Below, one piece after another: positions 1 through 7,649 of a DNA stretch of 24,972 nt. This DNA comes from JAAZXR01 sp040265175 (GTDB lineage Bacteria; Myxococcota_A; Polyangia; Nannocystales; Nannocystaceae), in assembly GCA_040265175.1 (NCBI GenBank), contig JBDQGY010000029.1:1-24972 (forward strand). Direction: 5' to 3'. How positions within the stretch are numbered: the stretch's first letter is position 1; each line of letters begins with the position of its first letter. A model generated the notes under the pieces. It had not been told where the DNA came from and searched no databases. It saw nothing but the letters and a program-made list of their open reading frames with translations. A program made the position numbers and the translations under genes.

Positions 1-398
1 CTTACGAGGGATTCGTCACTTCGGGAATGGTCCCGGGTGGAGGCTTCCATCTCGATCTCAAGCAAGCCGAGTGAGGTGTCGGCGCCGATGATCCCCGGCG
101 TCACGACCTTGCCCGTCGCATCGATGGTGTGGGCATCGCTGGGGACGTTCGCGAAGGTGTAGGCCTCGTGAATCGCGACGACTTTTGTTCCTCGAATTTC
201 GACGGTCGCATTGGAGAGGACTTGGCCGTCTCCGATGTGGACCATGCCTCCCACCACAAAGACATGCGCGTCGGTGTGCGCCTCGCGGGTGTCTGGGGAG
301 CCTGCGTGTACGGGATGGGTCGCGGCCGTGAGGGAGGCAACGCAAAGAGTGAAAAGACGCAGCCCGCGTCCCAAAATCGTCGTGTGGATGTTTCTCAT
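1..398 (-). CDS. Exported amidohydrolase-like protein, N-terminal part (3' end beyond window)
   Basis: Read directly on the minus strand from an ATG at 398; the gene runs off the left edge, so only about 132 residues are visible. It opens with a Sec-type signal peptide (MRNIHTTILGRGLRLFTLCV..., likely cleaved after a VHAG-like site near residue 33). The typical amidohydrolase N-terminal beta-sandwich follows (FVVGGMVHIGDGQVLSNATV, then a VVTPGIIG turn). Where metal-dependent amidohydrolases carry HxH after 'PGxID', this protein reads GADTSLGLLEIE, so the first metal-binding motif is missing. The start overlaps the stop of the upstream amidohydrolase by 4 nt (ATGA), which suggests translational coupling. 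Substrate is unknown. The family assignment rests on the fold-typical N-terminus and on pairing with the complete paralog. Confidence 0.8.
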   Translation of the reverse strand, partial: MRNIHTTILGRGLRLFTLCVASLTAATHPVHAGSPDTREAHTDAHVFVVGGMVHIGDGQVLSNATVEIRGTKVVAIHEAYTFANVPSDAHTIDATGKVVTPGIIGADTSLGLLEIEMEASTRDHSRSDESLV

Positions 399-1849
399 GG
401 CTCGTTACCTCCCTCGGTGCTGGGAAGGTCCCAGCCCACGGAGAAATCTGTGCTCGGTTGCCGCTCGGGGTCGCTTCTGTCGTAGACGAGGGTGCCCTCA
501 ATGAACACCTGCTCGGCCTTGGCGTAGACGCTGAATGGGGTGGTGTTCCAGATGACGACGTCGCCCATCTTTCCGGGGGACAAGGTCCCGGCCACCTCCT
601 CCACTCCGAGCGCCCACGCGGCGTTGGAGGTGATCCAGCGCAGGGCGTCGTCCTCAGAGATCTCCACGCCGACCCTGCGCCCGGCGTACATGGCCTTGGC
701 GGCCTCCTGGTTGAGCCGTTGAATGCCGATGGCGCTGTCCGAGTGAATGATGGGCCGGGCACCCGCCAAGAACACGAGGGCCGCGTTTTCACGGATGCCG
801 TCGAAGGCCTCCGCCTTAAACCCCCACCAGTCCGCCCAGATGGACACGGCCGTGCCTGCGGCCGCCAACTCTGGGGCGATCTTGTAGGCCTCCACGGCGT
901 GGTGGAAGCTTCGGATGGTGAAGCCGTACTCCTCGGCCAAGGACATCATGATGAGCATTTCATCAGCGCGGTAACAGTGGTTGTGGACGAAAATATCGCC
1001 CTCGATCACGCCGGCGATGGTCTCAAGCCCAAAGTTGCGCTCGATGGGTTCGGGGGCCTCGTCGCGCTCACCGCGGGCATAGCTCTCCACCTCTTCTTCG
1101 TATCGGCGGAGGGTACGGAGGTAGTTTTTTCCATCCTCGAACGCCTGGCGATGACCCGCCACATTCCCCATACGGGTCTGTGGTCCACCCTTGTCGCCAT
1201 AGACGCGTTTGGGATTCTCCCCGCACGCCATCTTCATGCCGTCGGGGGCGCCGGGGAAGTGAGCTGCGGCTGCGGAGCGGACGTGTGGATAGAACTTCAC
1301 CACGGTGGAGCGACCGCCGATGAGATTGGCAGAGCCGGGGAGGATTTGTGCCGCGGTGACGCCACCCGCGACGGCCCATGGGATTTGAGGGTCTTGGGGC
1401 CAATACCCGTCTTGCGCGCGGGCGTAGGGGGTCGTAGGGGCGACGGCCTCGTTCCCGTCACTGTGGGCTCGGAGCCCCGGAGACGCGTAGACGCCCATGT
1501 GCGAGTGGGTGTCGATGAGCCCCGGAGTGACGGTCTTGCCACGCGCATCGACGATCGTGACTCCCTCGGGTGCGGAGATGTTCTCGCCGACCTCTCGGAT
1601 GATTCCGTCGACGACGAGGACGTCGCCCTCTTCCAGGATGACGCCGGTCGCGGTCATCACACGACCGCCTTGGACGAGCACGGAGGCCCCGGCCCGGACG
1701 GGCGGCGTCAACGGGGCGGAGGCGGTGCGTGGGGGTGTGGGCGCGAGCTCTCCTGGGGCAGTCGTCGAAGACTGCGTAGGTGCGCAAGCGAGGGTGGCCA
1801 CGGTTGCGGCCAGTCCGAGTGTTCGGACGATGCGAGCCGTTGTTGTCAT
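395..1849 (-). CDS. Amidohydrolase family protein (imidazolonepropionase-like), probable lipoprotein
   Basis: 484 residues. The N-terminus is a hydrophobic export signal ending at a lipobox-like site with Cys22 (TLAC-AP; Thr at -3 is not ideal), followed by a Pro/Thr/Ala-rich linker. The amidohydrolase domain begins near residue 50 (ASVLVQGGRVMTATG). It contains the metal motif in VTPGLIDTHSHMGVY (HxH), a second His-rich site (FVHNHCYRADE), a SFHHAVEAYK segment, and the late HSDSAIG Asp-containing motif before the C-terminal GTLSPGKMGDVVIW beta segment. These features mark a metal-dependent cyclic-amidohydrolase fold of the imidazolonepropionase-like group. The exported location argues against histidine catabolism and for hydrolysis of peptides or other extracytoplasmic amides, which I infer. 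It is followed with a 4-nt overlap by a paralog lacking HxH. The ATG at 1849 has no clear ribosome-binding site. Confidence 0.88.
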   Translation of the reverse strand: MTTTARIVRTLGLAATVATLACAPTQSSTTAPGELAPTPPRTASAPLTPPVRAGASVLVQGGRVMTATGVILEEGDVLVVDGIIREVGENISAPEGVTIVDARGKTVTPGLIDTHSHMGVYASPGLRAHSDGNEAVAPTTPYARAQDGYWPQDPQIPWAVAGGVTAAQILPGSANLIGGRSTVVKFYPHVRSAAAAHFPGAPDGMKMACGENPKRVYGDKGGPQTRMGNVAGHRQAFEDGKNYLRTLRRYEEEVESYARGERDEAPEPIERNFGLETIAGVIEGDIFVHNHCYRADEMLIMMSLAEEYGFTIRSFHHAVEAYKIAPELAAAGTAVSIWADWWGFKAEAFDGIRENAALVFLAGARPIIHSDSAIGIQRLNQEAAKAMYAGRRVGVEISEDDALRWITSNAAWALGVEEVAGTLSPGKMGDVVIWNTTPFSVYAKAEQVFIEGTLVYDRSDPERQPSTDFSVGWDLPSTEGGNEP

Positions 1850-1978
1850 GGGCGGGAAGCTACGTCGTCGCTCCTGTCCGTGACAAGCACATCTGAAGAT
1901 GGCCTGCTAGAGTTCCACAGGCGCGTGGAATCCGGACCACATTCAAGTAGCTCCCAAGGCGAAGGCTCCCTGTTCGCG

Positions 1979-2911
1979 GTGGGTTGGTCGTGGCGCCAGC
2001 GGTGGTGGTTCGCCGCGAAGCCCATGAGTTGGCCAAAGCTGCTCGTCCCCATGCTGGTCGGACAGAGCATGGGCGCGGGCGACGCCGGGGTCTGGTCGCC
2101 CCTGGCGAGCGCCGGAGGCGTCGCGCTGACGGTGGGGCTGCTTTGCTTTATTGTGTTTCTCAACGACGCCGGTGACGAACGTGTCGATCGGATCAAGCGT
2201 CAGATGTTCCCCCAAGGGTGCGGGCCAAAGACCATCCCCGATGGGGTGCTCTCGCGCCGGTCGCTCGTGGTCGGCGGCACCGTCGCGGCGATCATGACGA
2301 TGCTCGTGACCGTCGTCCTCGCGGGGACGCTCCAGCGCCCGCTGCTGCCATGGTTCGCTGCGGGTTCACTCCTGCTGTTCTTGGCCTACAGCTTTCCGCC
2401 GCTGCAACTCAACTATCGTGGGGGAGGCGAACTGCTGGAGACGGTCGGGGTGGGGGGCTTGCTGCCGTGGCTGCACCTGTATTTGCAAAGCGGAGAGCCG
2501 TTTTCTGGCGCGCTCTGGTGTTTGCCTGGCCTCGCGCTGACCAGCGCGGCCTCGGCGATGGCCTCGGGGCTCTCGGATGAACAGAGTGATGTCGCCGGAG
2601 GCAAGCGAACCTTCGTCACGGTCTTCGGGAACGCGGCGGCTCGTCGCGGGGTGGAGCTCGCGATGCTGTCGAGCTGCGTTTATTGGACACTGCTCTCACG
2701 CATGGTGCCAGCGCTACTTCCGTGGTGGGTCACGGCTCCGCTCGTCGCGCTCACCATCCTTCATTGGCGTGGAATTCGCCGCTGCTCCTCTTTGGCGCAG
2801 ACGAACGCCTTTGAGGCGCAGCGCAAATACAAGGCCCTGCTGCATCGTGGGATTTGGTCCGGCGGACTCGTGTTGAGCCTCGGCTTTGTGCTCAAGGGGC
2901 TGCTGTCGTGA
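1979..2911 (+). CDS. UbiA-family prenyltransferase (integral membrane)
   Basis: About 310 residues from a GTG at 1979. UbiA enzymes transfer an isoprenoid chain from its diphosphate to an aromatic or quinone precursor within the membrane. The first Mg-diphosphate motif NDxxDxxxD is intact (N62 D63 D66 D70, in FLNDAGDERVDRIKR). The second is D200xxxD204 in SGLSDEQSDVAGGKRT, with the GKRT tail typical of the family. A YRGGGE segment (146-151) matches the usual loop, and there are roughly eight hydrophobic helices. The family start pattern KPxSWPKLLVPMLxGQ lies at residues 14-29, which favours GTG 1979; GTG 1925 and ATG 2024 are alternatives. The acceptor (menaquinone, ubiquinone, haem, tocopherol-like or other) cannot be told from sequence alone. 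The stop overlaps the next gene by 4 nt (GTGA). Confidence 0.87.
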   Translation: MGWSWRQRWWFAAKPMSWPKLLVPMLVGQSMGAGDAGVWSPLASAGGVALTVGLLCFIVFLNDAGDERVDRIKRQMFPQGCGPKTIPDGVLSRRSLVVGGTVAAIMTMLVTVVLAGTLQRPLLPWFAAGSLLLFLAYSFPPLQLNYRGGGELLETVGVGGLLPWLHLYLQSGEPFSGALWCLPGLALTSAASAMASGLSDEQSDVAGGKRTFVTVFGNAAARRGVELAMLSSCVYWTLLSRMVPALLPWWVTAPLVALTILHWRGIRRCSSLAQTNAFEAQRKYKALLHRGIWSGGLVLSLGFVLKGLLS

Positions 2912-3648
2912 ATTCGCAGGCACTCGAGCTACTCGCTCGTGAGGATGCGCGGCTCGATCGTGAGGTGCTGCGCAAGAGCCTGTCTCCGGAGAAAGAACTC
3001 GCGTCGAGTCTGGTGGAGATCGCCTGGGCGCTCGGGGTGGAACATGAGCGCGCGGCCATGCAGCTTGAGTTTGCTCGTGGACTCGCGGAGTGGACTCGCA
3101 GCCAACAGGTGAACTTCCCGGAGAATCTGTTTTGGGACTTCGACTACCCCGCGGCCAGCGTCCTGCGCCACGCGAGGTCACTGGCTCCTGGTAAAGATCT
3201 CGACTACGTCGCGGCGGCCTTTGGACGGATGGTCGAGTTGCAGCAGCGCTACGGCGTCCACACCACCATTCGGTTTCGCTACGTCCACGACTTCAGCTAC
3301 GGGCTCGATTGGGCCAAATGGATCGCCCGCGAAGTCGAGCAGGATGGCAGCGTAGGGCCCTTTGATTGGGAGTTCTTGTCCTACCTCCGTCAGCGAGCCT
3401 TCGAGCTTGTGGAACTCATCGAACGTGACGACGACAAGTATCCGACGCTTCAAGGAGGCGCCGCGCGAAATCCATTCTCATTTCGTCGCGATCCAGAGTC
3501 CGAGGCGGCGATCCTTTCAGAGCTTGGGCGCCGCGGTCAGTTACCCGTGTGCGCCTGGGATATTCGCGCGTCCCCGCGTTTTGACCGGCCGTTCCAGGCC
3601 CTGCGCGAGGCGTGCGCTATCGACCTTGGTCTCAGCGTTGACGCCTAG
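2908..3648 (+). CDS. Unrecognised protein coupled to the UbiA prenyltransferase gene
   Basis: 246 residues from a GTG at 2908 that overlaps the UbiA stop (GTGA); this overlap is why I chose it over the longer upstream frame. I do not recognise the family. It has no signal peptide and no membrane segment. It is rich in charged helices with many aromatic residues (FPENLFWDFDYPA near 70-82; RFRYVHDFSYGLDWAKWIA near 127-145), ending in an extended Pro/Arg-rich tail. The WDFDYP and FRYVHDFSYG stretches look like conserved cores, so this is unlikely to be a spurious frame. The 4-nt overlap implies co-translation with the prenyltransferase, so an accessory, regulatory or substrate-handling role is possible, but that is inference from context only. 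It ends 18 nt from the convergent SseB-like gene. Confidence 0.75.
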   Translation: MNSQALELLAREDARLDREVLRKSLSPEKELASSLVEIAWALGVEHERAAMQLEFARGLAEWTRSQQVNFPENLFWDFDYPAASVLRHARSLAPGKDLDYVAAAFGRMVELQQRYGVHTTIRFRYVHDFSYGLDWAKWIAREVEQDGSVGPFDWEFLSYLRQRAFELVELIERDDDKYPTLQGGAARNPFSFRRDPESEAAILSELGRRGQLPVCAWDIRASPRFDRPFQALREACAIDLGLSVDA

Positions 3649-3666
3649 TCTCGCGTTGCGCCGCGC

Positions 3667-4449
3667 TCACCGGCGACCGCGCCACTGGTGAATACCCTTG
3701 ATGATGGTGTCCACCTCGTGGCGGTAGAGCTCACCTCCTACGTCGCCGCCGGGGTTGATACGCATGCCAACCGCGGGGGTCTCCACGATCTCTTCAAAAA
3801 ACTCCGCGCCATGGACTGGCTGATAGTCCGTAATCTCGAGGCTCCACATCCGCAGATGTGCCCAGTCGGTGAAGACGCCGAACACAGGCTTGGCGGGGTC
3901 ACCATCCAACTCACACCAGGCGTCGGCTCCATCGGCGCTCTCGTTCGCCTCCGGAGAGAAGGGTACGAGGAGAGTGCCGTTGACGAGGCTGTTGTACATG
4001 CGGAGGCGATCGCCGTGGTCGCGCGTGGTCGCGAGGCGTCGCATGGCCTCGACGATCTCCTCGTTCGTCGGGTGCACACGGTCATCGTGTTCGACCTGCG
4101 CGCGGAGGTTGGTGATGGTGACGCCGTACGCGCGCTGCAGGATCTCCAAGATGCGATCCGCAAGCTCCGCGTGACTGGCCGTTGAGGGCAACGAGCAGCG
4201 AAAGTCGCGACGGCCCTTACCGCGGGTAAATCCCTGGGCGCGAAGCCACTGCGCGCCTTCTTGGGAGAGCTTGTGGGCGCCGTGGAGGTGATGACTGGCG
4301 GGGGCGATCATCTCCAAGCCGGTGGTGCCCGGACCCCGCTCAATGAGGATATACGCGTGTTCGGCGCCCGCGTGGACCCGCGAGCATTCGCTCTTGGAGG
4401 CCGTCATCGCGACCAAAGAGTTCTGCAGTGCGTCAGTCCCGTACGTCAT
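3667..4449 (-). CDS. SseB-domain protein
   Basis: 260 residues. The C-terminal half (about 130-255) reads as an SseB N-terminal-type domain: YNSLVNGTLLVPFSPEAN, then a gap, then VFGVFTDWAHLRMW, HGAEFFEEI and VGMRINPGG, in the order and spacing usual for that family. The domain is common in actinobacterial and proteobacterial proteins linked to secretion-system or serine-sensitivity phenotypes, but its biochemical role is poorly known. The N-terminal half (residues 1-110, containing AYILIERGPGTTGLEMIAP and GAQWLRAQGF) resembles small YbjN/type III-chaperone-like modules; this is tentative. It is cytosolic: no signal peptide or membrane segment. ATG 4449 has only a weak AGG-type site upstream. 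Its promoter must lie in the 41-nt gap to the divergent lipoprotein gene. Its 3' end converges on the plus-strand gene ending at 3648. Confidence 0.75.
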   Translation of the reverse strand: MTYGTDALQNSLVAMTASKSECSRVHAGAEHAYILIERGPGTTGLEMIAPASHHLHGAHKLSQEGAQWLRAQGFTRGKGRRDFRCSLPSTASHAELADRILEILQRAYGVTITNLRAQVEHDDRVHPTNEEIVEAMRRLATTRDHGDRLRMYNSLVNGTLLVPFSPEANESADGADAWCELDGDPAKPVFGVFTDWAHLRMWSLEITDYQPVHGAEFFEEIVETPAVGMRINPGGDVGGELYRHEVDTIIKGIHQWRGRR

Positions 4450-4490
4450 GCGGGTGGAGCCTAGCAGGAAAGTTCCGCTATGCTCCGGCG

Positions 4491-5204
4491 ATGCGAGTCA
4501 CTTTTCTACTCTCGGTCGTGAGTCTCGGCGGTCTCCTCGGATGCGGTGCGTCTGGCACGGCGCCTGACGATGGGAAGGCGCACACGAGTGAGCCGGCGGT
4601 GGCGGTCGCGCCGGTGGCGGCGCCATCGGAGCCCGCGGGAGCGGAGCCCACCGCAGGCGCAGACAAGAGCGCGGCGCCCTCGGTCTCTGGGTCGACCCAG
4701 ATTCAAGACCTGCAGCTTATGATTCCGGAGGCATGGATCCGACAAACGCCGACATCGTCCATGCGTCTCGCGCAGTACGAAATTCCTGGCGCCGCAGGCA
4801 TCGCCACAATGGCGGTGTTTCGATTCCCTGGGGGAGGCGGCAGCGCCGCCGCGAATCTGGCCCGCTGGAAGGGGCAGCTCGCCCCGCACGCGGACAGCCG
4901 CCCGGCGAAGGAGCAGGTCCAAACCTTCGGTCCGATCACCGTGACCAGCCTCGATGCGGTCGGGAAATTCGCCCCGGGTCCGATGCCAGGCGCCCCCGCC
5001 GTCGCGCCCATCGAGCGGGGAAGAATGCTCGCGGCAGTGATCGAGGGAGTGGGAGACGCGTACTTCTTCAAGTGTACGGGGCCCGAGGCGACCCTCACGG
5101 AGCACGAGGCGGGCTGGGCTGCGATGCTCGCATCCGTGACGCCGGCGGGGGCGAACGGCGGGCGGCCCCCGGTGGCCGCCCCGGCTCCGGTGGCCACCCC
5201 GTGA
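4491..5204 (+). CDS. Hypothetical lipoprotein
   Basis: 237 residues from ATG 4491. The export signal MRVTFLLSVVSLGGLLGC ends in a good lipobox (LLGC, Cys18), so this is a predicted lipoprotein. A low-complexity Ala/Pro/Glu linker (residues about 25-70) is followed by a compact domain of about 145 residues: LMIPEAWIRQTPTSSMRLAQYEIPG, MAVFRFPGGGGSAAANLARW, and a late DAYFFKCTGP and HEAGWAAMLASV. This wash of short motifs recurs in uncharacterised planctomycete and myxobacterial lipoproteins in my recollection; no function is known to me. A Pro/Ala-rich tail (VAAPAPVATP) ends the protein. In-frame starts upstream of 4491 would lack the signal peptide, hence this start. The following 133 nt carry the upstream region of the fused flavoenzyme gene. 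Confidence 0.75.
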   Translation: MRVTFLLSVVSLGGLLGCGASGTAPDDGKAHTSEPAVAVAPVAAPSEPAGAEPTAGADKSAAPSVSGSTQIQDLQLMIPEAWIRQTPTSSMRLAQYEIPGAAGIATMAVFRFPGGGGSAAANLARWKGQLAPHADSRPAKEQVQTFGPITVTSLDAVGKFAPGPMPGAPAVAPIERGRMLAAVIEGVGDAYFFKCTGPEATLTEHEAGWAAMLASVTPAGANGGRPPVAAPAPVATP

Positions 5205-5302
5205 ATGAACTCACAGCGAGTCTTCGTAGCGCCGGTCGTGAGCACCATCGCTCGCTCAAGCGCTCCTGGAGGTTTGCGGCGCGGCCGGTCCCGACTACCA
5301 TT

Positions 5303-5324
5303 CGGGCATCAGCCCGGTCGGGCT
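5303..5324 (+). promoter_or_regulatory. Two overlapping, mutually exclusive inverted repeats before the flavoenzyme start
   Basis: CGGGC (5303-5307) pairs with GCCCG (5312-5316) across ATCA. The same GCCCG, extended to AGCCCG (5311-5316), pairs with CGGGCT (5319-5324) across GT. The second is a 14-bp palindrome as DNA; as RNA its loop would need to open one pair. It sits just before the AAAAGGA ribosome-binding site at 5326-5332. It could be an operator or a small translational switch; this is inference from symmetry only. Confidence 0.35.
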
Positions 5325-5325
5325 G

Positions 5326-5332
5326 AAAAGGA
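5326..5332 (+). promoter_or_regulatory. Ribosome-binding site of the fused flavoenzyme gene
   Basis: AAAAGGA lies 5 nt before the GTG at 5338. It decides the GTG start, which places the GGGPAG nucleotide-binding motif at residues 7-12, as expected for an FAD enzyme N-terminus. Confidence 0.7.
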
Positions 5333-5337
5333 CACAC

Positions 5338-7635
5338 GTGCAGATTGCAGTCATCGGCGGAGGCCCAGCAGGCCTGTACTTCAGCATTTTGATGAAGCGG
5401 GCGCGCCCGGACATTCAAATTAGCGTGATCGAAAAGAACCCTCGGGGGGTGACGTGGGGTGGGGGGGTCGTGTTCTCCGACGAGACCCTCGACAACTTCA
5501 AGGGTGCGGATCCGGAGACGCATGACACGATCGTGGAGAGCTTCGCGCGGTGGGATGACATTGACATCTTCTACCGTGGCGAGCAGGTGACCTCGGGCGG
5601 TCACAGCTTCTGCGGACTACGGCGGATGCGCCTGCTTGAGATCCTGCAAGACCGGGCGGAGGGGCTCGGGGTGTCCTTGCAGTTCGATACAGAGGTCGCT
5701 GATCTTGAAGGGCTGAAAAAGTACGATCTCGTCGTGGCGGCGGACGGCATCAACAGCGCGATCCGAACGGCGCACGCAGAGCACTTCAAACCGGACATCG
5801 AGGTCGGTCGCGCCAAGTTTATTTGGCTCGGAACGACGCGCTTGTTCGACAAGTTCACCTTCATTATCAAGGAGAACGAGCATGGCTTGTTCCAGGTGCA
5901 CGCCTATCAATTTGAAGAGGGGACGAGCACCTTCATCGTCGAGTGTGATGAAGACAGCTGGCGCGCGGCGGGGCTTGAGGACGCCTCGGAGGCGGAGAGC
6001 ATCGCGTACTGCGAGGCGTTGTTCGCCGAGGAGCTTCAGGGTCATCGGCTCATGGGGAACTTCTCCCGCTGGATCAACTTTCGGCGGGTGAAGAATGAGC
6101 GTTGGCATCACGAGAATCTGGTTCTGATTGGTGACGCAGCGCACACGGCCCACTTCTCGATCGGCTCTGGGACGAAGCTGGCGATGGAGGACGCGATCCA
6201 CCTGTCCAAGGCTCTGTGCGAGGCAGGAGACGACATCTCCGGGGGCCTGGACGCCTACCACGAGCAGCGCTGGCTCGACGTGGCGAAGCTGCAGCGCGCG
6301 GCGCAAGTGAGCCGTCACTGGTTTGAGGACATCTCGCGGTACCGCCGGTTCGACCCGCAGCAATTGGCGGTGAGTCTGCTGAGCCGAAGCAAGCGAATCA
6401 CCCACGGGAACCTAAAACTCCGGGATCCAGACTACATCGCGAGGCTTGATGAGTGGTTCGCGCGTGGGCAGGGATGGGCGCCGACGGAGGCGGAGGCCAG
6501 CGCACCGCGCCCGATGTTCTTGCCTTTCAAGTTGCGAGACATGGAGCTGGCGAACCGAGTGGTGGTCTCTCCGATGTGCCAGTACTCGGCGACCGATGGT
6601 CTGGTGAATGACTGGCACCTGGTGCACCTCGGGAGTCGAGCCATCGGCGGAGCGGGGCTGCTGTTCACCGAGATGACCATGGTGTCCGCCGACGGCCGGA
6701 TCAGCCCGGGGTGCGCGGGGATGTATCGTGAAGAGCACGTCGAGGCGTGGAAGCGCATCACGGACTTTGTCCATGAAAACTCGAAGGCGAAGATCGCGAT
6801 GCAGCTTGGCCACGCGGGTCGAAAGGGCTCGACGCGGCGCATCTGGGACGGGGCGGACAAACCGCTCGCCGAGGGGAACTGGCCGCTGATCTCCGCGTCC
6901 GCGATTCCCTATTTTCCGTCGGAGAGCGACACGCCGCGTGAGATGACACGGGCCGACATGGACTCGGTGCGCGAGTCCTTTGTCTGGGCCGCCAAGGGCG
7001 CGCTCGCGGCCGGTTTCGACCTTCTTGAACTTCACCTGGCGCACGGTTACCTCCTCGCGAGCTTTATCTCTCCGCTCACAAACAAACGCACGGACGACTA
7101 CGGAGGTTCTCTCGAGAATCGGATGCGGTTCCCCTTAGAGGTGTTTCGCGCGGTGCGAGAGGTGTGGCCAGAGACGAAGCCGATGTCGGCGCGCATCTCC
7201 GCGACCGACTGGCATCCCGATGGGCTGACGAACGATGACGCGGTCGCGCTCGCGCGCATGCTCGCGGAGGAGGGATGTGACGTCATCGACGTGTCCGCGG
7301 GCCAGACATCGCCTGAGGGAGAGCCCGTCTACGGGCGGATGTTTCAGACGCCGTGGAGTGATCGTATCCGCAACGAAGCGGGCATCGCGACCATCGCCGT
7401 CGGCAACATTCAGTCCTGGGACCACGTCAACACCATCATCGTCTCTGGGCGCGCGGACCTGTGCGCGCTCGCGAGGCCGCATTTGTACGATCCCTACGTC
7501 ACCCTCCACGCCGCGGCGGAGCAGGGGGTCCACGGGGCCGTGCACGTCCCGCCGCAGTATCGCGCGATGCGGGCGGTGGCCGACCGCGAGGCGACCGAGC
7601 AGCAAGAACTCGAAGACCTCCGATCGAAGTCGTAG
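5338..7635 (+). CDS. Bifunctional aryl-CoA monooxygenase/reductase (2-aminobenzoyl-CoA or salicylyl-CoA type)
   Basis: 765 residues, two flavoenzyme domains in one chain. Residues 1 to about 380 form a class A FAD monooxygenase: GGGPAG at 7-12, DG motif in VVAADGINSAIR, and GDAAHTAHFSIGSG starting at 265. Residues about 391-750 form an Old Yellow Enzyme (YqjM-like) FMN domain: RPMFLPFKLRDMELANRVVV, SPMCQYS, MQLGHAGRKGS, the catalytic pair H566xxH569 in HLAHGYLLASF, and SPLTNKRTDDYGGSLENR. This architecture and length match 2-aminobenzoyl-CoA monooxygenase/reductase of aerobic anthranilate degradation and the fused salicylyl-CoA 5-hydroxylase entries: O2-dependent 5-hydroxylation followed by NADH-dependent ring reduction of an aryl-CoA. 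The substrate cannot be decided from sequence by eye. The gene stands alone on the plus strand; partners with beta-oxidation-like functions are on the minus strand at 15887-19203, and no CoA ligase is present. Confidence 0.9.
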   Translation: MQIAVIGGGPAGLYFSILMKRARPDIQISVIEKNPRGVTWGGGVVFSDETLDNFKGADPETHDTIVESFARWDDIDIFYRGEQVTSGGHSFCGLRRMRLLEILQDRAEGLGVSLQFDTEVADLEGLKKYDLVVAADGINSAIRTAHAEHFKPDIEVGRAKFIWLGTTRLFDKFTFIIKENEHGLFQVHAYQFEEGTSTFIVECDEDSWRAAGLEDASEAESIAYCEALFAEELQGHRLMGNFSRWINFRRVKNERWHHENLVLIGDAAHTAHFSIGSGTKLAMEDAIHLSKALCEAGDDISGGLDAYHEQRWLDVAKLQRAAQVSRHWFEDISRYRRFDPQQLAVSLLSRSKRITHGNLKLRDPDYIARLDEWFARGQGWAPTEAEASAPRPMFLPFKLRDMELANRVVVSPMCQYSATDGLVNDWHLVHLGSRAIGGAGLLFTEMTMVSADGRISPGCAGMYREEHVEAWKRITDFVHENSKAKIAMQLGHAGRKGSTRRIWDGADKPLAEGNWPLISASAIPYFPSESDTPREMTRADMDSVRESFVWAAKGALAAGFDLLELHLAHGYLLASFISPLTNKRTDDYGGSLENRMRFPLEVFRAVREVWPETKPMSARISATDWHPDGLTNDDAVALARMLAEEGCDVIDVSAGQTSPEGEPVYGRMFQTPWSDRIRNEAGIATIAVGNIQSWDHVNTIIVSGRADLCALARPHLYDPYVTLHAAAEQGVHGAVHVPPQYRAMRAVADREATEQQELEDLRSKS

Positions 7636-7649
7636 CGGCGGGGTGCCCG

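Noticed and set aside
458..1978. Very long open frame on the plus strand, continuous with the prenyltransferase frame
   Set aside because: It is the antisense of the amidohydrolase gene (395-1849), which has motifs and a signal peptide. High third-position GC keeps the opposite frame open. The UbiA family N-terminus begins near 1979.
5205..5423. Small plus-strand frame beginning directly after the lipoprotein stop
   Set aside because: It enters the flavoenzyme gene in another frame, is Arg-rich without motifs, and has no ribosome-binding site of its own.
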